Shown here: one piece after another, positions 33,630-42,399 of the stretch
How positions within the stretch are numbered: the first letter of the stretch is position 1
Layout: each line of letters starts with the position of its first letter
Source of the DNA: Enoplolaimus lenunculus
Taxonomy: Eukaryota; Nematoda; Enoplea; Enoplida; Thoracostomopsidae
Assembly (NCBI GenBank): GCA_030248215.1
Contig: JASANG010002357.1
Coordinates: 56,481-120,480, forward strand
Direction: 5' to 3'
DNA: 64,000 nucleotides
Program-made: the position numbers and the translations under genes
The notes under the pieces: model-generated
Databases searched by the model: none
Seen by the model: the letters and a program-made list of their open reading frames with translations, nothing else
What the model was told of the DNA's origin: nothing

Positions 33630-36600
33630 ACAAAACGCCACCAGACAATCCACGTTCTGTTAACGTTTGATTCATACGTTTTAGATTCCGCCAACCTCTC
33701 CTGTTTAGGAGTATTAACTTCAGCTTCAAAATCATCGTCCTTTTCGACGACATCCAATTGCTCTTTTGCGGCAGTCCAACGTACTAACGGAATCAACGGC
33801 TGAGTCGTCGTCACTTTCTGACTGCGTGAAATTCGTCAACGAATCTGCTTTCAAAACGGATTACATTTCATCCGCTTCTCTAGCGCGGTTTTTCACCTCA
33901 GGCTGTAGTCGATGACGATGCCACTTTTTTTTGCTGAACTAACAACTGCGGCCATTCAAAATTTTTCTCCAAGTCACATGTTGGTGAGTAAAAATTTTCC
34001 TCGACTACGCCCTTCTCCGCCTTTTACGTTTTTTGCAGGCTCCCTTTTTTCACCCAATCGACGCAAAACTGATTCAACTTCTCTCGCGCGCTCTGCCCGC
34101 TAACTATCTCTGGAAGATGGTCTTGGCGATGACGCACGCCCACGCTCCTTCGATCGCGATGATTTGCGCCTTTCGAGCGACCCCTGCGACGTGCTAGACA
34201 TAGTTGCTGGTGGTAACAAATGTTCAAACTTCTGATACGGACGTGGCGTAACTTCCGTCTTGATCAACAACGTGTTTTCTTCTTCCACGAAATATGCGTG
34301 AATTTCCTGCATCTCTTTTCGTGTTTTTGGCATGTTGCCGCTCCCACTCCCGCATCACGTACGGGTATTCCCAAAATCCGTCACCACCATCATCACTGTA
34401 GTCATCGCAATCGGCGTCGTAATCAGCTTGAACCCAACGCCACCGTCCAGCTGCAAAGCGGCGCACGGTACCATTACGGCGTCGGCGTTTTGCTCCCTTT
34501 GGCTTCGGCCTCATATCTTCTTCGTATTCCGGCTTCAACCAACATACCAATCAGAGTTCTGGATAACCATTGATAGGCACCGGTGTGTAGCCAATCGATT
34601 GCCGAAATTTCTTCATCATTCTGGCGCTGCCTACGAACCAAAATGATCTAAAATATCCCCATTTTCTCACACCCTACATCAGCTTCAGTTTCATGGGATT
34701 GGGGTTCTCGCCCGCTGAACCAATCGCGATTTGTAAGCATACTAAGCAGGACGGAGGGCTGCCGCCAATAAGCCCCCTGCACTAAGCGCTTTTCATACTT
34801 ATGCGCCAAAACAGTTCAAAACCATTTCAGTAATTTTGGCTCTTTCAACAAATAAAATACGTAGTGCAAAGGATTGGGGGCTGTGCAGCAGCCCCATTCT
34901 GCTATGTATTCCTTGAAATCGCAAGAAGTGCAGGGGGGCAGCCCTCCTGACCTGGTAAACGCAACGCAAAATTGACGAAAAATTTTCACACAAGAAAATA
35001 GTGTTTGCAACAGGAAAATAAAACATTTTTATGTTACAAGTGAAAACGTTTCCCCTCCTCATTTGCGTAGTGACGGGGAGAAACTACAAAAGTGCCGAAT
35101 TTGCTACTTTATATTAATTCTGTCGTGTAACTTATTATATTTGTGTATAATATATAATTTTCGCCGCACATATAGCGAATATTCCTGTTGCACTTGAGAC
35201 AGTACCTTTGTACAAAATACTTTATCATATGGTGGGGTTATAGGTAATGGAAACCAAAATCTTGCGTTAATCATTAAAAATAGTGCTTCACTACTCGCTC
35301 GATCATTATTCACCTTAATATTGGTTGACTTTTCATGCTTCATAAATCGAATAATGAGCAAATTGAATATAACCACAGTTGAAAATACGCATATCAGAAA
35401 TACTGTAATCCAAAATATCCGACCGGATCTATACTTGAGCCGGTTGACGTGTGGAATTCCGTGAGTTGAACTCCAACTACAGTAATCAAGAAATACGGTC
35501 CATGCAGCTGAAATAAATCAGTACGTGAAGTTAAAGTACACAGTTACAATATTCGCAAAGCCAAAAATAAAAAATTACAGTAATGCGGGGTACACGTCAT
35601 AACTGGGTCTGCCCAAATACGTTTTGTCCGTGTTGATCCGACGTCAACATTAAATGTTGCGATCGGAATAGCGATTATGTAGACAAAATGTAAATATCAG
35701 GCGACATTGGCTCACAAATCAGTGATACAGTAATTATCGTATACAAACAGCAATATGTCACATGACAACACGGGACGTTTATGCGAATATCATATAAAAT
35801 TCCGAAATTCTACCGAATAATTACTTGATATTACGCGGAATAATGTAATTTGGGCGCACTGATAATATCCTGAAAAGTGAAATAATGTAGCTTCAAGTGC
35901 TTTCGAACACTGCATTAGTTTCCATTTTTTCGTTTCTTGCGGAAATTTTGCCTATAGCACATTCCAATTTTTTCTGTCGTAGTCAGGGGTGTATACGAGG
36001 GGCGCGGTACAAGCGGAGGTTTGGCTCGTGCAGAAAATCGAGTCCCGGCTTCGGTAGAATTTTTTGCCGGAGGTTTTAGGAATTTCGGTAGTGAAATTTC
36101 CCAGTTTTATAAAGATTTTGTAAAAAATACGCATAAAACCGAACGATCCAACAACACATTTAACATTAACAAATTAAACACTGTTAAAACTACCTATAAT
36201 TTCGCCTCTCTGGCTCTGGTATTTTTCATTTCCGGTTGTACTCGGACGAGGGGTACAGAAGGAATATATCCCGTGAAATTTGTGGACAAAAAACAAGGAC
36301 AAAATATTTCTTCAAACTTAAGAATGTCACCTTCAGGATCCTAGATGTTCCAAAACGAACTCCTGGCCTCGCCTTTTTTTAAGTGAGTTAGCTTGTTCTG
36401 TATTTTTGAGTAGTATGCGCGATACTTAGCTGGAACAATGGTTAAACTACAAAGTATGGGTGTTTAAGGTTTAATGCTGACTTGCGTCACCAAAACATCT
36501 AAATTTATGAACCGTTCACAATATAAAATTGAGCCGCACCATAAAAAGTCATAGGTGACGGTGAGTAACAACCAGTTGACACAACCTCAACGCTTGTCAC

Positions 36601-38607
36601 AAACCAATTGATGAGCCACGTTGATGTAGGATCCACACTTCTTAAACAATGTGTATACATCCTATTCATATACACAACTGTATTGTGTTTGTATATCTGT
36701 TTTGAAATGTTCTCAACTGTTAAACATACCTCAACGATGGTCAGAATGTCATAAATCGGTGTGTGACAAGTGTTGAACCAAGGTAACGGAAATTTATCGT
36801 ATCTGTCACCTATGACATTTTTGTGGAGCAGCTGAATTTTATATTAACGAACAGCGCATAAAGTGAAAAATAAACAGAACCATTTTTGACATTATGTGGG
36901 GTCACGTTTCCAATTGTGCGCTTGGTTCCTGTTTTGTCACCTACCCATAGCAGGAGGTAGAAACAACCTGTATAAACAATTTGATAGCAAGCTACTACTC
37001 ATATGGTTATGTTACTTTTGTAGCTATGGGTAAATATTCTTCGGTTTGTTTCCCATTGAGTACCTTGCGATTTTTTAATAATGCCTATATCTAGTGATTT
37101 TTTTGAAGGACATATTGTAAAAAGATTAAACCGGACTTCAAACATAAAACTCATTGTAGTGAGCTGTCTTAAAATGCAAGCATTAAGATTCATTATTTTT
37201 GCATCTATATGGGCTATGCGCAGACATTATGGGCTATACCAATATGGGTAGGTCAATATTTTGAAAACCTAGCCATGCCAAATATTTCATTTTTTGTCGG
37301 TATCAATATGGGTAGCAAAAATTAGTGTGCACCGCTATCGGGGCACAGTGATAAAAAGGTACCAAACGCACAATTGGTAACGTGAACAACGCATGAACGC
37401 AAATAATTGCATATTTAACAATCACCATCAGTTTGCATTATAAAACGCATTGCTAGCTTAGCTTGCAATTGGTGTTATATTTATTTGAAAATGTAGATCA
37501 AATCATGCACTGGTTTGAATACTTAATTTGGTTCTGATAGTTGTTTAGGCTGTTCTGATCCTAAATAACCATCAGTGTTGAGAACAGCCCAGTTGCCAAG
37601 TGGGATGTGGAAGTTGTTTGAAACACGATAAAGCTCGTAACTACTGATATCTTCGCCCGCCAGCTCAAAACTTTTTCTACAAAGCCAAAACAATTATTTC
37701 TCAGTAAAATTGTTTAAAACCCTTCGATAAATATATCTGTCGGCTCAATTGAAAATTTCTGGTTGCGGGGTTGAACACGATCAGCAACAGCTGACAATGC
37801 TAGACTGATCGACACAGCTTACTTTCTCGTTCCGGCTCCGGCGGCGGTGGAGAAGGTGTTGGTGGGGGCCGTGGTACTGGTTCCGGGTCGTCGTTAAAAA
37901 ATCCTTCTCGCGGTTTGAAGTATTTTTCTGAAACAAACTTAAACATTTATTTCAAATAGTATCTTCAATGATTATGGCATAGTTGATCAGTGAAACTTGT
38001 GGATTCACCCCTACTGACATAGAGTTGACTATGAGCATCTCTGCTCAGTGTGTCTCGTTAAATATTATATAGCGCAGACGTTTACATTTACTTAGTGACA
38101 GGATAAAAGGTGAGGGAACACCATCCCCTGTTATTCGGCTACGGATTGTTATTCATTTTTAATCCGCCCTCCGCCGCCCTTCGTTAGTTGGACCTAATTA
38201 CGGATGATTGACATGTATGAACTCTTAGGATTGACAGACTATATCCGGTTAAAAGCTCTTATTAGGGATACGGACTCCTATTGATTTTGACTCAAAGTGG
38301 AGATCCCCTCTTATTACCCCCTCCATCCTCTTATTCTGGTCAGCTCCAATAGCTAAGTGGTGATGGTAAGCGCATCATGCTTCTGTTGCTGTCTTCTAAA
38401 AACTTAAGCTTAGATTATAGATTAACTAAACTTGAATATGTGTTTGATTAAAATATCGTATGACGTACTTTTTAAATTTCGAGCATCCAACGTTTCATAG
38501 CGTTGCTCGAAAGTCTTATTGGTATTTCCGGGTACTACTCCAGGCAGTGACCCTGTGAGTCGTGTTGAGTTTGTCGCAGCATCAGAACTTGGTTTCGGCC
38601 AACGCAT
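20758..38607 (-). CDS. DEG/ENaC/ASIC-family sodium channel, gene B (complete, 16 exons)
   Basis: Complete amiloride-sensitive-type channel subunit: 1962 nt, 653 residues, all junctions in phase. Order: cytoplasmic N-terminus with Pro-rich segment (1-81), HG motif at 97-98, TM1 about 112-134, FPAVTVCSLSPF (about 155-166), basic plus six-cysteine insert (180-262), CEENFCKWD, microexon, CSFNASAC, YGNCYTFNGG, EYLP and HDNNDEPFP, LPIPKTSCIDT, GCLRTCWQ, CALCRPPC, FAVTISMSNWE, pre-TM2 (EVFFEQLMTVEM), TM2 about 603-630 with G-I-S at 616-618, and a short C-tail ending STSYRT. Length is normal for the family. Introns are larger than in gene A and hold a minisatellite and many MITEs. Subfamily (ASIC-, ENaC- or peptide-gated-like) is not resolvable by eye. 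Confidence 0.96.
21191..21385. mobile_element. CTGTAGTGACCC MITE, 5' half
   Basis: tactgtagtgacccgaataa, ccctaataagagtccgtaac, actccaggaccatataaagt; then CTTAGG-type sequence replaces it. Gene B intron 15. Confidence 0.7.
21728..21803 (-). CDS. Gene B exon 15 (pre-TM2 segment)
   Basis: 76 nt, phase 2 to 0. Encodes TTAQIVEVFFEQLMTVEMVE then SLAYA, corresponding to the family's NxxxvxVYFxxLxxExixexxaY stretch entering TM2. TTTAG acceptor, GTAAGT donor. Confidence 0.92.
22093..22279. mobile_element. GGCC-ended MITE, subtype 1
   Basis: ggcccatgtgtggcgtaacg start, cctacgcttagg core, gccctgttccatacattggc end. Gene B intron 14. Confidence 0.75.
22820..22945. mobile_element. GGCC-ended MITE, fragment
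   Basis: tagtaagcttaagctttaca start and ggcttaggtttag core; the right end is truncated. Confidence 0.55.
23211..23425. mobile_element. GGCC-ended MITE, subtype 1, reverse orientation
   Basis: ggctaatgtaaagaataggg start and gtagtataagcatattccta followed by repeated ctaagcataag motifs. Confidence 0.65.
23513..23599 (-). CDS. Gene B exon 14 (FAVTISMSNWE)
   Basis: 87 nt, phase 2-2. Encodes TSEFAVTISMSNWENKCDSS then LQLCDTTGQ. The first 14 residues are identical to gene A, the strongest local conservation between the paralogues. Confidence 0.95.
23821..24170. mobile_element. GAGTT...AACTC foldback MITE, copy 4
   Basis: cactgtaaaattccaatcag at the left, attttacagt at the right, with internal gagttgattaa/ttaatcaactc arms. 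In the intron between gene B exons 13 and 14. Confidence 0.8.
24236..24600. mobile_element. GGCC-family MITE with internal duplication or insert
   Basis: ccaatgtatagaacagggtt and cgtagtataagcatattccc, then about 140 bp of foreign sequence, then ttcctaagcataagtataag and cctaagcgtaagcg. The inner part may be a second insertion. Confidence 0.5.
24630..24708 (-). CDS. Gene B exon 13 (CALCRPPC)
   Basis: 79 nt, phase 1 to 2. Encodes ECVVNATTHKHVDEENVCAL then CRPPCT, the C-terminal ectodomain cysteine cluster. Confidence 0.94.
24793..25064. mobile_element. TTAACCCTTTCTCACAT inverted-repeat element containing a tRNA-like segment
   Basis: Ends ttaaccctttctcacatg and caatgtgagaaggggttaa are inverted repeats. 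Between them, on the minus strand (about 24930 to 24843), lies ctatagctgagtggtgatgg ... gagttcgaatcct, resembling a tRNA A-box and B-box. A partial relative is at 38345-38395 (aatagctaagtggtgatggt), and single ends appear at 26386 and 18001. Confidence 0.65.
25080..25380. repeat. AACTGGGTACATTCT repeat, copy 1
   Basis: agagtatgtaactgggtaca, tgttgcggttttggcctacc, cgagttgcacactctg. Its inverse occurs at 39180-39450. No coding potential. Confidence 0.55.
25424..25535 (-). CDS. Gene B exon 12 (GCLRTCWQ)
   Basis: 112 nt, phase 0 to 1. Encodes GCLRTCWQNRILKACNCVDP then QYPTIDNARPCPVSKQF. The donor is GTTAAT, a weak site, but length and phase match gene A exactly. Confidence 0.92.
25660..25915. mobile_element. 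GGCGCC-rich foldback, copy 1
   Basis: Left arm repeats ggcgccgtccgtcac-type units, right arm repeats gtgacggacggcgcc; loop of tcacatacgataac. Flanked by gcgctatac. GC-rich against an AT-rich background. Frames through it are repeat shadows. Gene B intron 11. Confidence 0.8.
26223..26327 (-). CDS. Gene B exon 11 (LPIPKTSCIDT)
   Basis: 105 nt, phase 0-0. Encodes TVRRNLPIPKTSCIDTVKQK then NYLPPYAYNGSYTLE, aligned end to end with gene A exon 11. Donor GTAAGT. Confidence 0.94.
26535..26815. mobile_element. ACTTAAGT-rich MITE, decayed relative
   Basis: aaaagcgtacttaaattaag and acacttaagtcgctga left; atttaagtatttacctaata and tgattacttaagtataatca right. Gene B intron 10. Confidence 0.55.
27113..27273 (-). 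CDS. Gene B exon 10 (EYLP / HDNNDEPFP)
   Basis: 161 nt, phase 1 to 0. Encodes GLRFKLNTNKSEYLPMVSHQ, GARILIHDNNDEPFP and TISSFNVKK before a GTAACA donor. Same length as gene A although gene B carries DNNDEP where gene A has DNNEP; the balance is made up elsewhere in the exon. Confidence 0.95.
27600..27709 (-). CDS. Gene B exon 9 (YGNCYTFNGG)
   Basis: 110 nt, phase 2 to 1. Encodes SPWSYQSNYKYGNCYTFNGG then AVRAGSLYG. The canonical GNCYTFN motif is intact here. Confidence 0.95.
27986..28143 (-). CDS. Gene B exon 8 (CSFNASAC)
   Basis: 158 nt, phase 0 to 2. Encodes DPLAKQAQATASINQKISQL then LGYRKHELITQCSFNASACE. Donor GTGGGT. The DPLA-QAQAT-NxxISQL and CSFNASAC segments are nearly identical to gene A. 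Confidence 0.93.
28583..28617 (-). CDS. Gene B exon 7 (35-nt microexon)
   Basis: Phase 1 to 0, TTTTTCAG acceptor and CAG|GTAAAA donor, encoding (A)STETPIAFGFQ. It bridges exon 6 (phase 1) to exon 8 (phase 0) as in gene A. Confidence 0.7.
28983..29222. mobile_element. GGCGCC-rich foldback, copy 2
   Basis: gttgcgctatactccacgtc left; gcgccgtccgtcac units; gatttgcgtacgat loop; ggtgacggac and aagtatag right. Gene B intron 6. Confidence 0.8.
29503..29898. mobile_element. CTGTAGTGACCC MITE, missing right end
   Basis: tactgtattgacccgaataa, ggagtccgtatccctaataa, aaataaacgtttaatttaac, cagtccgtaaccgaataaca; stops before the terminal repeat. Between gene B exons 6 and 7. Confidence 0.75.
30018..30105 (-). 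CDS. Gene B exon 6 (PCEENFCKWD)
   Basis: 88 nt, phase 0 to 1, ending TTCAG|GTGAAC. Encodes PCEENFCKWDVGKEQTLAIQ then STTPKMTTS. An alternative, longer reading to an in-phase GTAAAT donor near 29960 is possible, but the phase-1 ending matches gene A and the microexon. Confidence 0.82.
30238..31097. repeat. 45-bp minisatellite, about 19 units
   Basis: Unit approximately ttctaagtctaaacctaatc + aaaacaaatagtctacagtt + taagc (45 bp). Units alternate between a cctaatcaaaac type and a ctcaattaaaac type, roughly every third unit being the latter. Because 45 is a multiple of three, a 238-codon frame stays open on the minus strand; it is a repeat artefact. In the intron between gene B exons 5 and 6; unit motifs resemble the core of the GGCC-ended MITEs. 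Confidence 0.95.
31300..31548 (-). CDS. Gene B exon 5 (basic linker plus six-cysteine module)
   Basis: 249 nt, phase 0-0 (83 codons). A basic stretch (RNKRHLSAVKQRRPKSF, LKRKKR) precedes cysteines spaced C-x-C-x6-C-x9-C-x-C-x7-C (GTCQCDRTFERC, HKCMCEVSGRYACQ). Ten codons shorter than gene A, all in the linker. The KRKKR run could be a proprotein-convertase-type cleavage site, as used in ENaC activation; this is inference. Confidence 0.87.
31967..32065 (-). CDS. Gene B exon 4 (FPAVTVCSLSPF)
   Basis: 99 nt, phase 0-0. Encodes VRYASLLFPAVTVCSLSPFK then MSEVMKNEELRYM. Same length as gene A. The donor GTGTGT is weaker than the gene A GTGAGT. Confidence 0.94.
32330..34665. other. Intronless coding-like block of unknown origin
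   Basis: Between gene B exons 4 and 3 base use changes: GC rises and several open frames appear. Minus-strand frames at 34333-34100 (MPKTRKEMQEIHAYFVEEEN, then an SRSKERGRASS stretch) and 34550-34224 (an Arg-rich run followed by an acidic DYDADCDDYSDDGG stretch) overlap one another, and a plus-strand frame at 32520-32966 is open. cattttctcacacc occurs near both sides (32613, 34662). I recognise no family. It could be a decayed mobile or virus-like element; I see no reverse transcriptase, integrase or capsid signature. Confidence 0.4.
33338..33630. repeat. Poly-C low-complexity tract
   Basis: Almost uninterrupted C with scattered A/G; it creates long Pro- or Gly-rich frames on both strands that are not genes. 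Homopolymer purity of this kind in an AT-rich genome suggests consensus error or poorly resolved long-read sequence. Confidence 0.9.
34745..34955. mobile_element. Short inverted-repeat element, GGAGGGCTGCC ends
   Basis: ggagggctgccgccaataag near the left and gtgcaggggggcagccctcc near the right are inverted. Lies between gene B exon 3 and the coding-like block. Confidence 0.5.
35314..35507 (-). CDS. Gene B exon 3 (HG motif and TM1)
   Basis: 194 nt, phase 1 to 0. Encodes LDYCSWSSTHGIPHVNRLKY, then TM1 (IFWITVFLICVFSTVVIFNL) and HEKSTNIK. The open frame runs on past the AAG|GTGAAT donor, but the length match to gene A supports splicing there. Confidence 0.95.
35520..37820. other. Gene B intron 2
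   Basis: No exon or structured repeat recognised. The plus-strand frame at 36021-36344 has no domain or splice support. Confidence 0.6.
37823..37927 (-). CDS. Gene B exon 2 (proline-rich cytoplasmic segment)
   Basis: 105 nt, phase 1-1. Encodes KKYFKPREGFFNDDPEPVPR then PPPTPSPPPPEPERE. Conserves the KYFKPxEGFFNDDP core of gene A while the Pro-run has diverged. Confidence 0.88.
38110..38345. mobile_element. CTGTAGTGACCC MITE, internally deleted, minus orientation
   Basis: ccctgttattcggctacgga, cgccctccgccgcccttcg, aaagctcttattagggatac, cctcttattctggtcag. Gene B intron 1. Confidence 0.65.
38469..38607 (-). CDS. Gene B exon 1 (start codon)
   Basis: 139 nt ending in phase 1 at a GTACGT donor. 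Begins MRWPKPSSDAATNSTRLTGS and ends FEQRYETLDARNLK; the QRYE stretch aligns with gene A exon 1. No signal peptide is seen. The first Met of the open frame is used as start. Confidence 0.75.
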
Positions 38608-38797
38608 ATCATGCTAATTTAAAAAATTTTGTATTATATTTAAAATTAAATTTTAGGTCAATTAAAATCATGTTTTATGCGTTAATAGATATTTATACAG
38701 AAGGTTATTGTTGTGCTGAAAACGTAAGTCCGCCAAAACAAATGTGTATTATTGAAATTTGAAGATCAATCACAAACCGTCACTTTTAATTCTAAAA

Positions 38798-39096
38798 TAG
38801 GGCCCGTATTCTCGAATATGTATATATAGCATGCAGCATCTATACTCAGTTGGTGATATTTTAACTTTCTAACCAGCAAATGTTAAGGTTTAGAATTTGG
38901 TATTGTATTCATATAGTTCTTAACATAACTTTCTAATCAGCAAATGGTAAGGTTTGAAATTCGGTATAATATTCGCAATCTGCCCTATTTCCTTGCCAAT
39001 TTTGAGATACGCCGCAGCAATGAGTTTGTCCGTTTGAAAACGTTACGCTAACTAATTTCGTGAAAGATGCTATACTCATTTGAGAATACGGGCCAG
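38798..39096. mobile_element. GGGCCCGTATTCTC-ended MITE
   Basis: gggcccgtattctcgaatat left and atttgagaatacgggcc right are inverted; inner tatagca, gttggtgatatt and aaccagcaaatg motifs. Partial copies occur near 17795, 27725, 49705 and 52985. Just upstream of gene B exon 1. Confidence 0.8.
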
Positions 39097-39179
39097 TGTC
39101 GCAACCGAATATATGAGATTTAATACGTTTCCGTTAAAATCGGTGTTCGTTTTCGGTAGACCAAGAGAGGACGATCACT

Positions 39180-39450
39180 CTTGGACAAGAGTGTGCAACT
39201 GCTGGGGATCTGCATGGTTCAAAATGTAACAGCGGGCGTTGTCTTTTTGCCCGACGCCCCTATTTGGTCAATAGTCATTACTTGAACCACACAGTAAATA
39301 TAGGCTTGAAGCAACATAAGATTAATTTGGAATTATTAATAGTGCAACGTAGCTACTTCCAAATAGGGGGGTACGCCAAAAACGCAACATGTCCTGGGTA
39401 CATTCGTTTGTATACAGAATGTACCCAGTTGAACTCTCTTGTCATTATCC
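39180..39450. repeat. AACTGGGTACATTCT repeat, inverted copy 2
   Basis: agagtgtgcaactgctgggg, ttccaaataggggggtacgc, aacgcaacatgtcctgggta, agaatgtacccagttgaact. Confidence 0.55.
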
Positions 39451-39756
39451 AATCATGGTTAGACCAATAAGCTTTGATAATTTATGATATTTGAATGACT
39501 TGCCGATATTCAAATGTATGTTAATTTTTCACAACAAAATTTTTAGTCAAACAAAAGTGGAAATAATTTGTTCGCAAGAACCATATGGATGTCGATAAAC
39601 GTGTAACTCGATATACAACCATAATTATTATTCTGTAATCACATCCCAAACACTACGCATGAGTGGGTCCCGTTAACCTTGGCAGCAGCGTGACCGCTTC
39701 GTTTGCATCCAAACCCACACGGGCCGAAATCAACTTTCGATTTAAAACTGAAATTT

Positions 39757-39943
39757 GGGCCAATGTTTTACTTTAAGGGGCGTAACAGTAGATTAAGTGT
39801 ATTCCTAAGCCTAAGCCTAAGCTTCGCAAAAATGTGTTGCTATGTCTAAGCCTAAGCCTAAGCAAAAAATGTAATCTAGAATTTAAAACTACTCTTTTAT
39901 GGACCCACCATAAACCTTGACGCCCGTTAAAGTAACATGAGCC
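39757..39943. mobile_element. GGCC-ended MITE, subtype 2
   Basis: ggccaatgttttactttaag to cccgttaaagtaacatgagc; two cctaagcctaagc blocks inside. Intergenic between gene B and EDRF1. Confidence 0.85.
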
Positions 39944-39999
39944 TAAAATTGTATCGAAATTGCACATTAAACCCATGAAAAAACATTTAAAAATACAAA

Positions 40000-42399
40000 T
40001 ATTAAAGTAAACAGTTCGTTGATCGCAAGTCAATCAATCACTCAACTGAAAACATTCTTTCTTGCGTAATCCAACAAGAACCGGTTGAATATTAATTAAA
40101 CAAACTTCTGAGTATAGCAGTTGTACGAATACAGCAACACAATAATGCACCCTCATGGCGAAGCCGTAAGTGTACCTCTACAATGCTTTGTTGTTTATAT
40201 ACACCGACCCTAATCAATAGCTTTAGTACAAAACGTGATCAGATTTAAATTGATGAGTAAAACTTAAAATTGAAAAGTACATAGCTTTGAAATATATATT
40301 TGCTAATTAGGGTCTGCTGTACCTGACTTGTAGTCTAAACCTTAGTACCGAACTAGTTTTAACAGCTTGATTAGGTTTATTGTATGGAGCCGATACTGGT
40401 TTACGGCTGAATGAATCCAGGTGGGATTTGGCAGACATATGTTGCGTTTTGCCACTCCGGGTGACCGTAACTAAAACAGCTGGAGGCGGAAGTCAACAAA
40501 TTCTGCCGAAGTCAGAGTCGAGGCAAAATAACAATTTGGTTAATAAAATGGTGTTGAATTTGCTAATTTTCACAATAAAATCTATAAAGTGTTGACAAAA
40601 TTTTTATTTTTAACTGTTTTTTGAGAAACTCGGTAATTAAAGCTTTTAAAATTGCCCCAATTTTAATAGCAAACTCATTGAATGGCACGACTTTCATAAA
40701 ATTACGAAAAAATTCTCTGCTGAAATTTATACGGTGCCTTCTATAAAGAATCTACTGAAGCTGCAACCGAATCCGGAAGTCAGTTTTTCAGCGGAGTTTG
40801 AGCCGGACGTAAATCTTCAGAGTCGCCCTTCTACCCACGGTATATATATCAGCACTGAAGTAGCAGACAGGGGTGGGGGGCCCAAACTCCAAGATGGGGG
40901 TCCCATGGTAGAGGTGGATACCGAATTTATCGACGTTAACGGCTGCCATTTGTAATTGCTATTTGTGCCTGGACCAAGAATTGTATGAAACCGAATGTAG
41001 TTTTCTACACGATGTCGGTATCCAGTAGAAACCGAGCGCTTACTTCGAGAGGCCGTTTCTAAAAGAGCTTACGCGTTTTTTCTAATTCGGGATTGTCGAC
41101 AAAACTAAAACAAAAACCATGTTCCTAAATTAAAATTACAATTGTCAAGTTTGCCAGTTTTATTGAAAATTTGTAAAACGTTGACCAGCTTAAGCAACTG
41201 GAAGCGCTAAACCAGCAGAAGTTTGTATTATTTTTGTGACAGAAGGTAACTTAAAACGTTTTTTTTTGCAAACCAAAGATAATAAAAATAAACGTTATTT
41301 CATATATGTATATAATGTGAGTGCACAAGCAGCAAAACAGCATATTTTTGTGCAATCCAACGGTGCTTGACTCAGTTGAAGAAACAAAACTTTAGTCGAG
41401 TCTTGGCTTTTAATGAGACAATGACCCCCAAGCCTTCTACATTTTAAGCCGTTACCTTACTATAAAACGCCAAAAACATAGTCTATTTTTAAGTTAGAAA
41501 TTTAGGTGTTCCAATAATGAATTGTTTAATTGGGAAGTGAGGGGTGACAACCCCCTATCCTGCTTAGGCTGCCAAAACTTGCCTAGAGTTCATGGAAGCG
41601 GCAGTCCACCTGACATCACAAGTAAACAAAATTTTCTATGAGTGGAACTTTTCTTTTGGGTTGGGAAGTAAAACAGTGCATATATATGTATCATAAGTTA
41701 CTTTTAACAGCTGACATTATTTTAAATTCTGATGGCACTCGAACATTTCGTTGTTTGTTTATTTAAAATTTGGGAACAAAATACGAACTATTTTTTATAT
41801 GTTTAATTTATGATTTTTGATGTAGAATCAAATTGATTCCTACTGGAAATCCGAAGTTTGATTCAGAAACTTGTGTTTGAAATGGTTAAAACATAAATGT
41901 CTTTTGTCTTATATTCAAGAAATTACTGTTGCCAATTTATAAGACATAAATTTCTTCCTTGAAAGAAATAGTTGTCTTATATTCAGCACTAATCTTCTGA
42001 ATTTTATGTATGTAAAAAAGTTGCTACATATATATTCTTACAGATGCATATAAATAATCGAATTTCAAAGGTATTTTGGGTTCCGCTCAGGCTCCCGCAT
42101 CCTAAGTTTACGTCTTGGACCTTCCTAGGTTGTAAAATTTTTCAAAATTTAAAACTCAATGAAATGTGCTGTTCGTCCCACTCTCACCAGTATCCACTGT
42201 CTCCGTATCCTCACAGTTTCAGCAGTCCACAATGTCCCAACAGTTTCCACTGTCCCAGCTGTACCTATTATATCTACATGATGTGGTTACACCTGGTGCA
42301 TTAATACTGTCTCAGGATAATGGGACGGCCACTAGCGTAAAACATTGGCCTTTAGGGCAAAGCTAGTTCAACTAAAATTGGCAGGTGTCAGACTTTAAG
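40000..42399. other. Intergenic sequence without a recognised gene
   Basis: AT-rich; the frames at 40380-40595 and 40734-40955 lack splice and domain support. The latter includes ccggaagtcagtttttcagc and gagccggacg, echoing the interior of the 3.9-5.6 kb foldback. Confidence 0.55.

Noticed and set aside
33156-33814. Gly-rich and Pro-rich frames on both strands
   Set aside because: Products of the poly-C tract; all three minus frames are open at once, which is not a coding signature.
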